A stretch of 64,000 nucleotides of DNA from DATJPD01 sp036394195 (lineage in GTDB: Bacteria; Pseudomonadota; Alphaproteobacteria; CACIAM-22H2). The stretch lies in the NCBI GenBank assembly GCA_036394195.1, contig DASWFO010000335.1:22771-86770 (forward strand), written 5' to 3'. Below are positions 53,091 to 61,339 of the stretch, piece by piece (positions within the stretch are counted from its first letter, which is position 1; each line of letters begins with the position of its first letter). The notes beneath the pieces were generated by a model. It saw only the letters and a list, made by a program, of their open reading frames with translations, searched no databases and was not told where the DNA came from. Position numbers and translations under genes: made by a program.

Positions 53091-55399
53091 ACCACGACGG
53101 CGACGAGCGAACGCGGGCGGATCGGGTCAATGCCTTCGTCGGCAGCCCGGTCGAGCGCGTGGAGGACCTCCGGTTCCTCCGCGGCCGCGGCCAGTATGTT
53201 GACGACGTTCCGGCGGCCTCGGTCCTGCACGCAGCGGTGCTGCGCAGCTCGGTCGCCCACGGGCGGGTCCGCCGGATCGACGCCGGCCGCGCCCGGGCGC
53301 TGCCGGGCGTCCACGCCGTGATCACCGCGGCCGAGATCGGCCCGGAGGTGCCGCTGATCCCGCTGCGCCAGGACGTCTCGCCTGATCTGAAGCGCTTCGA
53401 GCAGCCGGTGATCGCGCACGACAAGGTGCGCTATGTCGGCGAGCCGCTGGCGCTGGTGGTGGCCGACAGTGCCGCCATCGCCGAGGACGCGCTGGAGCTG
53501 ATCGACGTCGACATCGAGTCGCTGCCGGCGGTGGTCGAGCGCGACGCGGCGCGGCGCGGCGGGACGGTGCTGTTCGAAGCCGTCGGCACGAACGTCGCGG
53601 AGAGGCTGACGGCCGCGCGCGGCGACGCCGACGCCGCGTTCAAGCGGCACACCGGCTACACACGGCGGGAGCGGTTCCGCATCCAGCGCCACACGGCAGT
53701 GCCGATGGAGTCCCGCGGCCTTCTGGCGACGTGGGATGCCGCTGCGGGCCGGCTGACCGTGTGCGGCGCCGCCAAGGTGGCGTTCGTCAATCGTCGCGTT
53801 CTGGCGCGCCATCTCGGTCTTGCCGAGGACAAGGTGTCGCTGGTCGAAAACGACGTCGGCGGCGGGTTCGGCGCGCGCGGTGAATACTATCCCGAGGATT
53901 TCCTGGTCCCGTTCGCGGCGCGCCTGACCGGCCGGCCGGTCAAGTGGGTCGAAGACCGCCGCGAGAACCTGCTGGCGACGAACCACGCGCGCGACGCCGA
54001 GTGCGATCTGGAGATCGCCTGCGAGCGCGACGGCACCATCGTGGCGCTCCGCGCGCATGCGTATGTGGATCAGGGCGGCTATATGCGGACGGTGGGGGCG
54101 ACGGCGGCCCGCAACATCATCCAGGTGCTGCCCGGCCCGTATCGCATTCCGCACGTCCAGGCCGACGTCGAGCTTTTGATCACCAACAAGACGCCGTCCG
54201 GCACCTATCGCGGACCCGGCCGCTTCGAAGCGGATTTCTCCCGCGAGCGCCTGTTCGACATGGCGGCCAAGGATCTCGGGATCGACCGCGTCGAATTCCG
54301 GCGGCGCAACCTGCTGGCGCCCGCCGACATGCCCTATCCGATGCCGACGGTCACGACGCTCAACATTGCGACCGAGACCGACAACGGCGATTACCACGCG
54401 ACCTTCGACCGCTGCCTGGCCGAGATCGGCTGGGCCGAGAAGTCGACGCTCCAGGGCCGGCTGATCGATGGGCGGTATCACGGCCTCGCCGTTGGATGTT
54501 ACCTCGAAGGCGGCGCGTCCGGGCCCCGGGAGAACGCACGGCTTGCGATCGAGCCCGATGGCCGGGTCTCGGTGTTCGTCGGCTCATCCGCGGTCGGACA
54601 GGGGCTGGAGACCGTGTTCACCCAGATCGCGGCGGATGCGCTGGAGCTGCCGCTGGAGGGCATCAACGGCGTCTTTCACGGCTCGACCACCCATCTCTCC
54701 GACGGCTTCGGCTCCTACAGCTCACGCTCGGTCGTCATGGGCGGCTCGGCCATCATCGATGCCGCGGCCAAGCTCCGCGAGCTGGTCCGCGCGGCGGCGG
54801 CCAAGCGCCTCGGCTGCGCATCCGCCGAGATCAATATCGTGAACGGTACCGCGGTGGGACCTGGCGGCAGGTCCGCGAGCTTTACCGAGCTCGCCGGTGA
54901 CGGTCTGTCGGTCGACGGGACCTTTGCCAGCAACAAGCGGACCTACAGCTACGGAACGCACGCCGCGCACGTCACCGTCGATCCCAAGACAGGTCACGTT
55001 CAGGTGATCGACTATGTCGCGGTGGAGGATGTCGGGCGGATCATCAATCCGCGGACCCTGCACGGCCAGACCCTGGGCGCCATCGTGCAGGGGCTTGGCG
55101 GCGCGCTGCTCGAACATCTGGTCTATGATCGCGAGGGCCAGCTTCTCACCGGGTCGCTCGCCGACTATCTGCTGCCGACCGCCAGCGACTTCCCCAATAT
55201 CCGCGTGATCGCGCTACAGCTGTATCCCGCACCCCACAATCCGCTCGGTGCCAAAGGGGCGGGAGAAGGCGGTATAATCCCGGTTGGCGGCGTGGTGGCG
55301 AATGCCGTCGCGGCGGCACTCGGCGCATTCGACGTCCAGCCGCGCGAGCTGCCGCTCAGCCCGCCCCAGGTCTGGCGCTTGATCCAGGAGAGGACATGA
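53087..55399 (+). CDS. Molybdenum hydroxylase large subunit (CoxL-like), L2
   Basis: This is a 770-residue close paralogue of L1 with the same loop (TYRGPGR), GGGFGARGEYYPED and GAKGAGEGG with the catalytic glutamate. There are no M or S genes in its operon, and it lies between the DppF-like ATPase and the TetR gene with 4-bp overlaps on both sides. The simplest view is that it uses the M and S subunits of 40475-41854, since both operons carry the same operator. It may hydroxylate a related substrate or a second ring position. Confidence 0.93.
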   Translation: MNHDGDERTRADRVNAFVGSPVERVEDLRFLRGRGQYVDDVPAASVLHAAVLRSSVAHGRVRRIDAGRARALPGVHAVITAAEIGPEVPLIPLRQDVSPDLKRFEQPVIAHDKVRYVGEPLALVVADSAAIAEDALELIDVDIESLPAVVERDAARRGGTVLFEAVGTNVAERLTAARGDADAAFKRHTGYTRRERFRIQRHTAVPMESRGLLATWDAAAGRLTVCGAAKVAFVNRRVLARHLGLAEDKVSLVENDVGGGFGARGEYYPEDFLVPFAARLTGRPVKWVEDRRENLLATNHARDAECDLEIACERDGTIVALRAHAYVDQGGYMRTVGATAARNIIQVLPGPYRIPHVQADVELLITNKTPSGTYRGPGRFEADFSRERLFDMAAKDLGIDRVEFRRRNLLAPADMPYPMPTVTTLNIATETDNGDYHATFDRCLAEIGWAEKSTLQGRLIDGRYHGLAVGCYLEGGASGPRENARLAIEPDGRVSVFVGSSAVGQGLETVFTQIAADALELPLEGINGVFHGSTTHLSDGFGSYSSRSVVMGGSAIIDAAAKLRELVRAAAAKRLGCASAEINIVNGTAVGPGGRSASFTELAGDGLSVDGTFASNKRTYSYGTHAAHVTVDPKTGHVQVIDYVAVEDVGRIINPRTLHGQTLGAIVQGLGGALLEHLVYDREGQLLTGSLADYLLPTASDFPNIRVIALQLYPAPHNPLGAKGAGEGGIIPVGGVVANAVAAALGAFDVQPRELPLSPPQVWRLIQERT

Positions 55400-56073
55400 G
55401 ACGCAAGGAGACTCGCGACCCGCAGCGCACCCGGGAGAAGATCCTGGCGCAGGCGACGATCGAATTCTCGGCCAAGGGCTATGACGGCGCCCGGGTCGAC
55501 GGCATCGCCGCGCGCTGCCGCCTCAGCAAGAACATGCTCTACCACTACTACGGCAGCAAACAGGGCCTGTTCATTGCCGTGCTGGAGCGCATGTACGAGA
55601 CGCTGCGCGCGCGGCAGCGCGATTTCTCGATCCGCGGCCGCGATCCGGTCGAGGCGATGCGAAGGCTGATCGCCCACACCTTCCATGCGTTCCTCGAGCA
55701 TCCGGAGGCGATCTGGCTGCTCAACGACGAGAACATGCACAAGGGCCGTCACATCCGGCGGTCCAGGCGGATCCGCCAGCTCTACGACCCGCTGGTGGAT
55801 ACGATCCGCGAGCTGCTGCGCCGGGGCGCCACCCAGGGCGTGTTCCGGCCGGGAATCGACCCGGTGACGCTGTACCTGTCGCTGTCGGCTCTGGCCTATC
55901 ACTACCTGTCCAACCGCTACACCTTGCAGATGGCGCTGGGGATCGACCTCGCCTCCGACAGGTCATCCCGGCGCTGGCTCGCCCATATCACCGACATGAT
56001 CCTCCTCTATTGCCGGCGCGGCGCGCGGGCCTCGGTGGAATTGCGCAACGGCGACGCCAAGCTCGCGTCGTAA
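55396..56073 (+). CDS. TetR/AcrR family regulator, candidate controller of the shared operator
   Basis: This is a 225-residue protein. N-terminal HTH: EFSAKGYDGARVDGIAARC, then LSKNMLYHYYGSKQGLF; the rest is a helical ligand domain. Last gene of the cupin/dpp/coxL operon with a 4-bp overlap at its start, so it would be autoregulated through sites C1/C2. Because no other TetR gene lies near sites A, B and D, it is the best candidate for a repressor that binds TTGACC-N4-GGTCAA and senses a pathway intermediate. Confidence 0.9.
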   Translation: MRRKETRDPQRTREKILAQATIEFSAKGYDGARVDGIAARCRLSKNMLYHYYGSKQGLFIAVLERMYETLRARQRDFSIRGRDPVEAMRRLIAHTFHAFLEHPEAIWLLNDENMHKGRHIRRSRRIRQLYDPLVDTIRELLRRGATQGVFRPGIDPVTLYLSLSALAYHYLSNRYTLQMALGIDLASDRSSRRWLAHITDMILLYCRRGARASVELRNGDAKLAS

Positions 56074-56087
56074 GCCGAGCGTTCCTG

Positions 56088-57068
56088 TTATTCAGGCTTG
56101 GCGCCTGACGCGCGGGCCAGCGGCGCCCAGCGGGCAATTTCGGCTTTGACGAATTCGGTAAATTCGGCCGGCGTATACGGCTCCGGGTCGATGGCGTCGC
56201 GGTCGAGCCGTTTGCGCACCTCCGGCTTCTGCCAGCTCTTGGTGACCACGGCGTTGATCCGGTTCACGATGTCCGGCGGCAGGCCGACGGGGCCCGAGAG
56301 CGAGAACCAGGTCGTCGCGATCATGTCGGGGTAGCCCAGCTCGACGAATGTCGGGACGTCCGCGTACTCCGCAAGCCTCCGGGTCGAGGTCACCGCGAGT
56401 GCCCGGATCGCGCCGCTCAGGATCTGCTCCGACGCCGTGGTGAGCGTGACGCTGCCGACCGGCACCTGGCCGGCGACGATATCGGTCACCGCCTGCGAGG
56501 CGCCGCGATAGGGTACGTGCGCCATGTGAAAGCCCGCGCGCTGCTGGAACATCTCGCCGACCAGATGGCCGTGGGTGCCAATTCCCGGCGTGCCGTAGCT
56601 GAGGCCGCCCGGCGTCGACTTCGCCAATGAGATGAACTCGGCCACCGTTTTCACCGGCACGTCTTTGTGCACGACCAGCACCGAGGGGGGACCACCGAGC
56701 AGGGCGATATGGGTCAGGTCCTTGATCGGGTCAAACGGGGCGTTCGGGTTCAGGACCGGCCCGACGACCAGCGACGCGATCCCTGAGACGGCGAGCGTGT
56801 AGCCATCGGGCGGCGCATGCACCGCGATGTCGACCCCGATCAACCCGCCGGCACCAGGCCGGTTGTCGGCAACGAATTGCTGGCCCAGCGCCTCGGTCAG
56901 CTGCTGGGCGGCAATCCGGCCCAGGATATCGGCGCTGCCACCGGCCGAGAACGGGACCACGATCCGCACCGGCCGCGATGGCCAGGCATCGGCGGCGGAA
57001 GCTGACCAGCTGGTCAATCCGGCGCCGGCCAGCAAAAAAACCGCGAAAATCCAAGATCGTCGACTCAT
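56088..57068 (-). CDS. Bug/TctC-family substrate-binding protein
   Basis: This is a 326-residue periplasmic protein. Signal peptide cut near SWSASAAD, then RPVRIVVPFSAGGSADILGR, DNRPGAGG and YGTPGIGTHGHLVGEMF. No TctAB genes nearby. It is convergent with the TetR gene and divergent from the binding protein at 57195. One shared operator copy lies inside its signal-peptide codons (57002-57017), 51 bases from the start. Confidence 0.92.
   Translation of the reverse strand: MSRRSWIFAVFLLAGAGLTSWSASAADAWPSRPVRIVVPFSAGGSADILGRIAAQQLTEALGQQFVADNRPGAGGLIGVDIAVHAPPDGYTLAVSGIASLVVGPVLNPNAPFDPIKDLTHIALLGGPPSVLVVHKDVPVKTVAEFISLAKSTPGGLSYGTPGIGTHGHLVGEMFQQRAGFHMAHVPYRGASQAVTDIVAGQVPVGSVTLTTASEQILSGAIRALAVTSTRRLAEYADVPTFVELGYPDMIATTWFSLSGPVGLPPDIVNRINAVVTKSWQKPEVRKRLDRDAIDPEPYTPAEFTEFVKAEIARWAPLARASGAKPE
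57002..57017. promoter_or_regulatory. Shared operator-like site E, CTGACC-AGCT-GGTCAA
   Basis: This palindrome fits the pattern with one arm mismatch, but it lies in coding sequence for the signal peptide of the Bug gene. It could repress that gene by roadblock or act on the divergent gene; it could also be chance. Lower confidence than the intergenic sites. Confidence 0.4.
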
Positions 57069-57194
57069 GGAACTCCGTAGACCCCCGACGTTTTACGCCG
57101 CGATGGCGCATGACGAAAGGGGTGGCTTGTGCTCGAAATGGAGCGCCGCCCCCTGCACATGTCGTGCCTGCATGGGTTTTGCATGGATCGCGCC

Positions 57195-58244
57195 ATGTCG
57201 CGAACTCGCCTCCAAGTGCTTTGTCTCGCCGTTGCGGCGCTCATCGGTGCATCGCGGCTGGCTAATGCGCAGACAGTTGCCGTCGCAATCGGCACCACGA
57301 ATACCAGCAGCGACGTCGCGTTCTACATTGCCGACAAGAAGGGCTATTTCCGCGAGCAGGGCATCGCTGCGACCATGACGCCGTTCGGCTCGGCCGCCCA
57401 GATGATCGCGCCGTTGGGGGCGGGCCAGCTCGACGTCGGCGGCGGTACGGTGGCCGCCGGGCTGTACAACGCCGCCGGGCGCGGCATCTCCATGAAGATC
57501 GTGGCGGACAAGGCCTCGATCCGGCCGGGCTACGACTTCTCGACCCTGATGGTACGCAAGGACCTGGTGGACAGCGGCCGCTTCAAGGGCTTTACCGATC
57601 TCAAGGGCTTCACGGTCGCGGTCGCGGCCCGCGGCACCGGCTCGGAATCGGCGATGAACGAGGCGCTGAAGCGCGGCGGCCTCAAGATCGACGACGTTAA
57701 TCTCATGTTCCTGGGCTATCCCGATCACCTCCTCGCCTATCGCGGGAAGGCGATCGAGGCCAGCATCACCAACGAGCCGACCGTCACGCGGGCGATCCAG
57801 GAGCGGCTGGCCGTGCGCGTCCTGCAAGACGACGTGGTCTATCCGGATCAGCAGACGGCCGTCGTCCTGTTCTCGGAAAGCTTCATCAAACGGCGCGCCG
57901 TCGCCGAAAAGTTCATGGTCGCCTATCTCCGGGCGGTCCGCGAGTACGTGGACAGCCTGAAGGACGGCAAGATCGCCGGGCCGAACGCCGGCGAGATGAT
58001 CGCCATCCTCACCCAGTCCACCGAGATCAAGGACGCCGAGATCTACCGCAAGATGACGCCGAACTGGGTCAACCCCGACGGCCACGTCAACCTGGCGACG
58101 CTGAGGAACGATTACACGTTCTTCAAGGCCCGGGGCTATATCGAGAAAAGCGTCACGGCCGGCGTCGACGAGGTTGTCGACGAGACGTTCGTCGATGCGG
58201 CGCTGCGGCGGCTCGGGCCCTATCAGCCGAAAGCCGCACCCTGA
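57195..58244 (+). CDS. ABC transporter substrate-binding protein (NMT1/THI5-like), orphan
   Basis: This is a 349-residue protein. The signal peptide MSRTRLQVLCLAVAALIG ends near ANAQ, after which TVAVAIGTTNTSSDVAFYIADK and RGTGSESAMNEAL segments fit the NitT/TauT binding fold. ATG 57195 is chosen for the cleanest signal peptide; 57183 or 57129 are in frame. It has no adjacent ATPase or permease and lies upstream of the VOC/monooxygenase/coxMSL operon, so it may feed the transporter at 32758-35509. Confidence 0.87.
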   Translation: MSRTRLQVLCLAVAALIGASRLANAQTVAVAIGTTNTSSDVAFYIADKKGYFREQGIAATMTPFGSAAQMIAPLGAGQLDVGGGTVAAGLYNAAGRGISMKIVADKASIRPGYDFSTLMVRKDLVDSGRFKGFTDLKGFTVAVAARGTGSESAMNEALKRGGLKIDDVNLMFLGYPDHLLAYRGKAIEASITNEPTVTRAIQERLAVRVLQDDVVYPDQQTAVVLFSESFIKRRAVAEKFMVAYLRAVREYVDSLKDGKIAGPNAGEMIAILTQSTEIKDAEIYRKMTPNWVNPDGHVNLATLRNDYTFFKARGYIEKSVTAGVDEVVDETFVDAALRRLGPYQPKAAP

Positions 58245-58270
58245 CGCTGGCGCCACTGGCTCATTCATCA

Positions 58271-58286
58271 TAGACTAATTGGTCAG
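58271..58286. promoter_or_regulatory. Shared operator site D, TAGACT-AATT-GGTCAG
   Basis: This weaker palindrome has the same 6-4-6 geometry and lies 18 bases before the VOC gene start. GGTCAGTTAACC at 58281-58292 adds a second TTAACC-type half-site directly after it. Confidence 0.55.
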
Positions 58287-58304
58287 TTAACCAGGAGTGC
58301 AGGA

Positions 58305-58733
58305 ATGGCCGCCGCCCGGCTGCGTCACATCGCGATTTCGGTTCCGGATCCCGAGAAGGCCGCGGTCTTTTTCGAGCACGCGTTCGGCATGCAGCGCTGC
58401 GGCCTGTCGCCCATCGGCATCTACGTGACCGACGGCACGCTCAACATCGCGCTGCTCAAATATCCCGGGGACATCCTGGGCTTCCCGCCGGGCCAGCCTT
58501 TCTACGGCATCACCCATTTCGGCATTTGGGTCGACGACCTCGACGAAGCGGCGAAAAAGGCCGAAGCCGCCGGCGCCACTCACGCCGGGGGACATCGCGA
58601 CACACGGCCGGGCGTCTTCTACGAAGTGAAATACAAGGACCCGACCGGGGTCATCTTCGATCTCACCACATCCGGCTGGCAGGGTGCGGTGAAGGAAGTT
58701 GTGCCGGCCGAAACCAAGGCCGCCGCGGAATAA
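58305..58733 (+). CDS. VOC (glyoxalase/extradiol-dioxygenase superfamily) protein
   Basis: This is a 142-residue paired beta-alpha-beta-beta-beta fold. Likely metal ligands are H8 (RHIAI), H71 (THFGI) and D119 or E107 near the end, so a metal-dependent lyase, isomerase or dioxygenase is possible. The length is a single VOC unit, shorter than classical extradiol dioxygenases. First gene of the operon that continues with an FAD monooxygenase and a complete coxMSL set, behind operator D. Confidence 0.87.
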   Translation: MAAARLRHIAISVPDPEKAAVFFEHAFGMQRCGLSPIGIYVTDGTLNIALLKYPGDILGFPPGQPFYGITHFGIWVDDLDEAAKKAEAAGATHAGGHRDTRPGVFYEVKYKDPTGVIFDLTTSGWQGAVKEVVPAETKAAAE

Positions 58734-58772
58734 CATGCCTTCAGCACGAATCTTGAGACGAGTTGCTTCTCC

Positions 58773-60005
58773 ATGACTGTCGTACGTAGCAAGGAAACCC
58801 GGCCGGTCGTGATCGTCGGTGCCGGGCCGGTGGGAATGACCTGTGCCCTGGCGCTGCATCGCCTGGACGTGCCGGTCATCGTGGTCGAAGCGGAGCCGGC
58901 GCCGGTCAAGGACCAGCGTGCCGCCTCGACCCATCCGCCGACGATGGAGATCCTGGCCGGGATGGGGCTGGAGCCGCAGCTCATGGACCGCGGCCTGGTG
59001 TCGACCACCTTCCGCTATTTCGACCGCATCAGCGGCGAGATGGTCTGCGAGTTCGACTGCGGCCTGCTCAAGGACGAGACGCCGTATCCGTTCGTGCTGC
59101 AGCACGAGCAGTTCAAGCTTGTCGACACCATCCTCAAGGTCTTGCGCGGCCAGCCCGGCTTCGAGGTGCGCTTCAAGACGCGCTACACCGGGCACGAGCA
59201 GAGCGGCAGCGGCGTCAGGGTCACGATCGAGGCGGACGGCAAGCCCGAGACGATCGAGGGGTCGTACCTGATCGGGTGCGACGGCGGCCACAGCTCGGTC
59301 CGCCGCAACACCGGCATCGAGTTCCAGGGATTCACCTTCCCCGAGAAGTTCATCAAGATCGGCACCACGTTCGACTTCATGTCGGTCGGCCGCAATTACG
59401 TGTACCGCAACTATTTCTCCGACCCGGACGAATGGTGCAACCTGTTCAAGGTCCGTGGCGACGGGCCGCCCGGCGTGTGGCGCTGCGTCTTCCCCTGCCG
59501 CGTCGGCGAGGCGGACGAGGAGGCGCTGAGCCCGCAAGGCCTCGAGGCGCGGCTGCATAAATTCTTTCCCGGCTTCAGCAATTTCGAGATCGCCTATCGC
59601 AGCATCTACAACGTCAGCCAGCGCGTGGCGGCGACGTTCCGCAAGGGCCGCGTGTTCGTCGCCGGCGACTCGGCGCATGTGAACAACCCGATCGGCGGCA
59701 TGGGCCTGAACGGCGGCATTCACGACGTGGCGAACCTGGCGCCTCGCCTCGCCGAATTGTGGCACGGGCGCGGCGACGACGCGCTGCTCGACGGCTACAC
59801 ACGCCAGCGGCACAAGGCGCAGCATGATTACGTGCAGGCGCAGACCATCCGCAACAAGCGCGAGCTCGAGGAAAAGGACCCGGTGGTGCGGCGCCAGCAC
59901 CTGAACGAGCTCCGCAAGACCGCCGAGACGCCGGAGCTGGCGCGCAAGTTCCTGCTGAACGCGACCTTGATCCAGAGCCTGCGCACGGTGGCGGCGGTCG
60001 CCTGA
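58773..60005 (+). CDS. FAD-dependent aromatic-ring monooxygenase (PHBH-fold)
   Basis: This is a 410-residue flavoprotein. GxGxxG at 16-21 (GAGPVG), the DG motif LIGCDGGHSSVRRNTG, and the FAD-binding end VFVAGDSAHVNNPIGGMGLN are all intact. The length resembles 4-hydroxybenzoate and 6-hydroxynicotinate hydroxylases rather than the 550-residue MhpA type. It would hydroxylate an activated ring with NAD(P)H and O2. It lies 39 bases after the VOC gene and 21 before coxM, so ring hydroxylation by this enzyme and by the Mo hydroxylase are probably successive steps. Confidence 0.93.
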   Translation: MTVVRSKETRPVVIVGAGPVGMTCALALHRLDVPVIVVEAEPAPVKDQRAASTHPPTMEILAGMGLEPQLMDRGLVSTTFRYFDRISGEMVCEFDCGLLKDETPYPFVLQHEQFKLVDTILKVLRGQPGFEVRFKTRYTGHEQSGSGVRVTIEADGKPETIEGSYLIGCDGGHSSVRRNTGIEFQGFTFPEKFIKIGTTFDFMSVGRNYVYRNYFSDPDEWCNLFKVRGDGPPGVWRCVFPCRVGEADEEALSPQGLEARLHKFFPGFSNFEIAYRSIYNVSQRVAATFRKGRVFVAGDSAHVNNPIGGMGLNGGIHDVANLAPRLAELWHGRGDDALLDGYTRQRHKAQHDYVQAQTIRNKRELEEKDPVVRRQHLNELRKTAETPELARKFLLNATLIQSLRTVAAVA

Positions 60006-60026
60006 CCGCCGCGGCCCGGGGGAAGC

Positions 60027-60863
60027 ATGAAGGCCGGAGCATTCGACTACGTGAGGCCGCAGAGCGTCGCCGAGGCGATTGAGCTTCGCAGCCAAAGCGG
60101 CCGCGACAGCCAGTTCATGGCCGGCGGCCAGTCGCTGGTGGCGATGATGAACCTGCGCGTCGCCCAGCCGGAGCTGGTGATCGACATCGGCCGCCTGCCG
60201 GAACTGCGCGCCGTGTCCGAAACCGCGGACGAGGTGTCGCTGGGGTCTTGCGTCACACACGCCGCGGTCGAGGACGGGCAGGTGCCCGATCCCTCGCGCG
60301 GCCTGATGGCGAAGGTGGCGGCCGGTCTTGCGTATCGCGCGATCCGCACCCGCGGCACGCTGGGCGGCAGCCTGGCGCTGTCCGATCCGGCGGCGGAGTG
60401 GCCCACGGTCCTGTCGGCGCTCGACGCCAAGGTGGTGCTGCGCGGGCCCAAGGGCGAGCGCATCGTGCCCTGCGCCGAGTTCACCACCGGAACGTACGAG
60501 ACCAAGCTGGCGCCCGACGAAATTCTAGGCAGCATCCGCATTCCGAAGCTATCGGCGGCGGCGCGCTCGGGTTATCTCAAGTTCTGCCGGAAGTCAGGCG
60601 AGTTCGCGAGCTCGATGGCCGTGGTCGTCCTCGATCCTCAGCGTGGGGCTGCGCGCGCGGTTCTGGGTGCGGCCAATGGCGCGCCGCTGCTGCTGGGCCG
60701 GACGTCCGAGGCGCTTCTGGCCGGTCGCGCGAATGCCGAATCTCTGACCGGCGCCATTGCCGCCGACCTTGACGCCGCGGCCGCGGCCCGCCGCTTCGAC
60801 GAGTTCCAACGCGATCTCCATGCGATCATCGCGCTGCGCGCCGCCCTGCAGGTGCTCGCATGA
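60027..60863 (+). CDS. Molybdenum hydroxylase FAD-binding subunit (CoxM-like), second set
   Basis: This is a 278-residue protein with FAD motifs AGGQSLVAMMNLR near 31-43 and TLGGSLALSDPAAEWP. It overlaps the small-subunit gene by 4 bases. Only distantly similar to the M subunit at 40475. Confidence 0.93.
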   Translation: MKAGAFDYVRPQSVAEAIELRSQSGRDSQFMAGGQSLVAMMNLRVAQPELVIDIGRLPELRAVSETADEVSLGSCVTHAAVEDGQVPDPSRGLMAKVAAGLAYRAIRTRGTLGGSLALSDPAAEWPTVLSALDAKVVLRGPKGERIVPCAEFTTGTYETKLAPDEILGSIRIPKLSAAARSGYLKFCRKSGEFASSMAVVVLDPQRGAARAVLGAANGAPLLLGRTSEALLAGRANAESLTGAIAADLDAAAAARRFDEFQRDLHAIIALRAALQVLA

Positions 60864-61339
60864 CCCAGGTTCGGCTGACCGTGAACGGCAAGCCGGTGGC
60901 CGACGACGTGCCGGCGCGGCTGTCGCTCGCCGACTTCCTGCGCGAGCGCCGGAACCTCACCGGGACGCATCTCGGCTGCGAGCACGGCGTGTGCGGCGCC
61001 TGCACGGTCCTCGTCGACGGCGAGCCGGCGCGGGCCTGCCTGATGCTGGCCGTCGCCTGCGAGGGCCGCGACGTGCGGACGATCGAGGGCCTGGAGAACG
61101 ACAAGATCGTCGCGGCGCTCCGCCAGGCCTTCAAGGAGCATCACGGCCTGCAATGCGGGTTCTGCACGCCGGCGATGCTCATCACCGCCCGCGATCTCAT
61201 CAGCCGCAAGCGCGCCGGCTCGGACGGCGAGATCCGCAAGGGCCTCTCGGGCAATATCTGCCGCTGCACCGGCTACACCAACATCGTGACGGCGGTGGGT
61301 CACGCGGCCAAGGCGGTCGCGAGCGGAGGCGGCGAATGA
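60860..61339 (+). CDS. Molybdenum hydroxylase 2Fe-2S subunit (CoxS-like), second set
   Basis: This is a 159-residue protein with the two clusters GCEHGVCGACTV ... ACLM and CGFCTPAM ... CRCTGY, all eight cysteines present. Overlaps both neighbours by 4 bases, as in other coxMSL operons. Confidence 0.94.
   Translation: MTQVRLTVNGKPVADDVPARLSLADFLRERRNLTGTHLGCEHGVCGACTVLVDGEPARACLMLAVACEGRDVRTIEGLENDKIVAALRQAFKEHHGLQCGFCTPAMLITARDLISRKRAGSDGEIRKGLSGNICRCTGYTNIVTAVGHAAKAVASGGGE

Noticed and set aside
58287..60260. Minus-strand open frame of 657 codons opposite the VOC and FAD monooxygenase genes
   Set aside because: Antisense of two genes with intact motifs; composition is that of a shadow frame.
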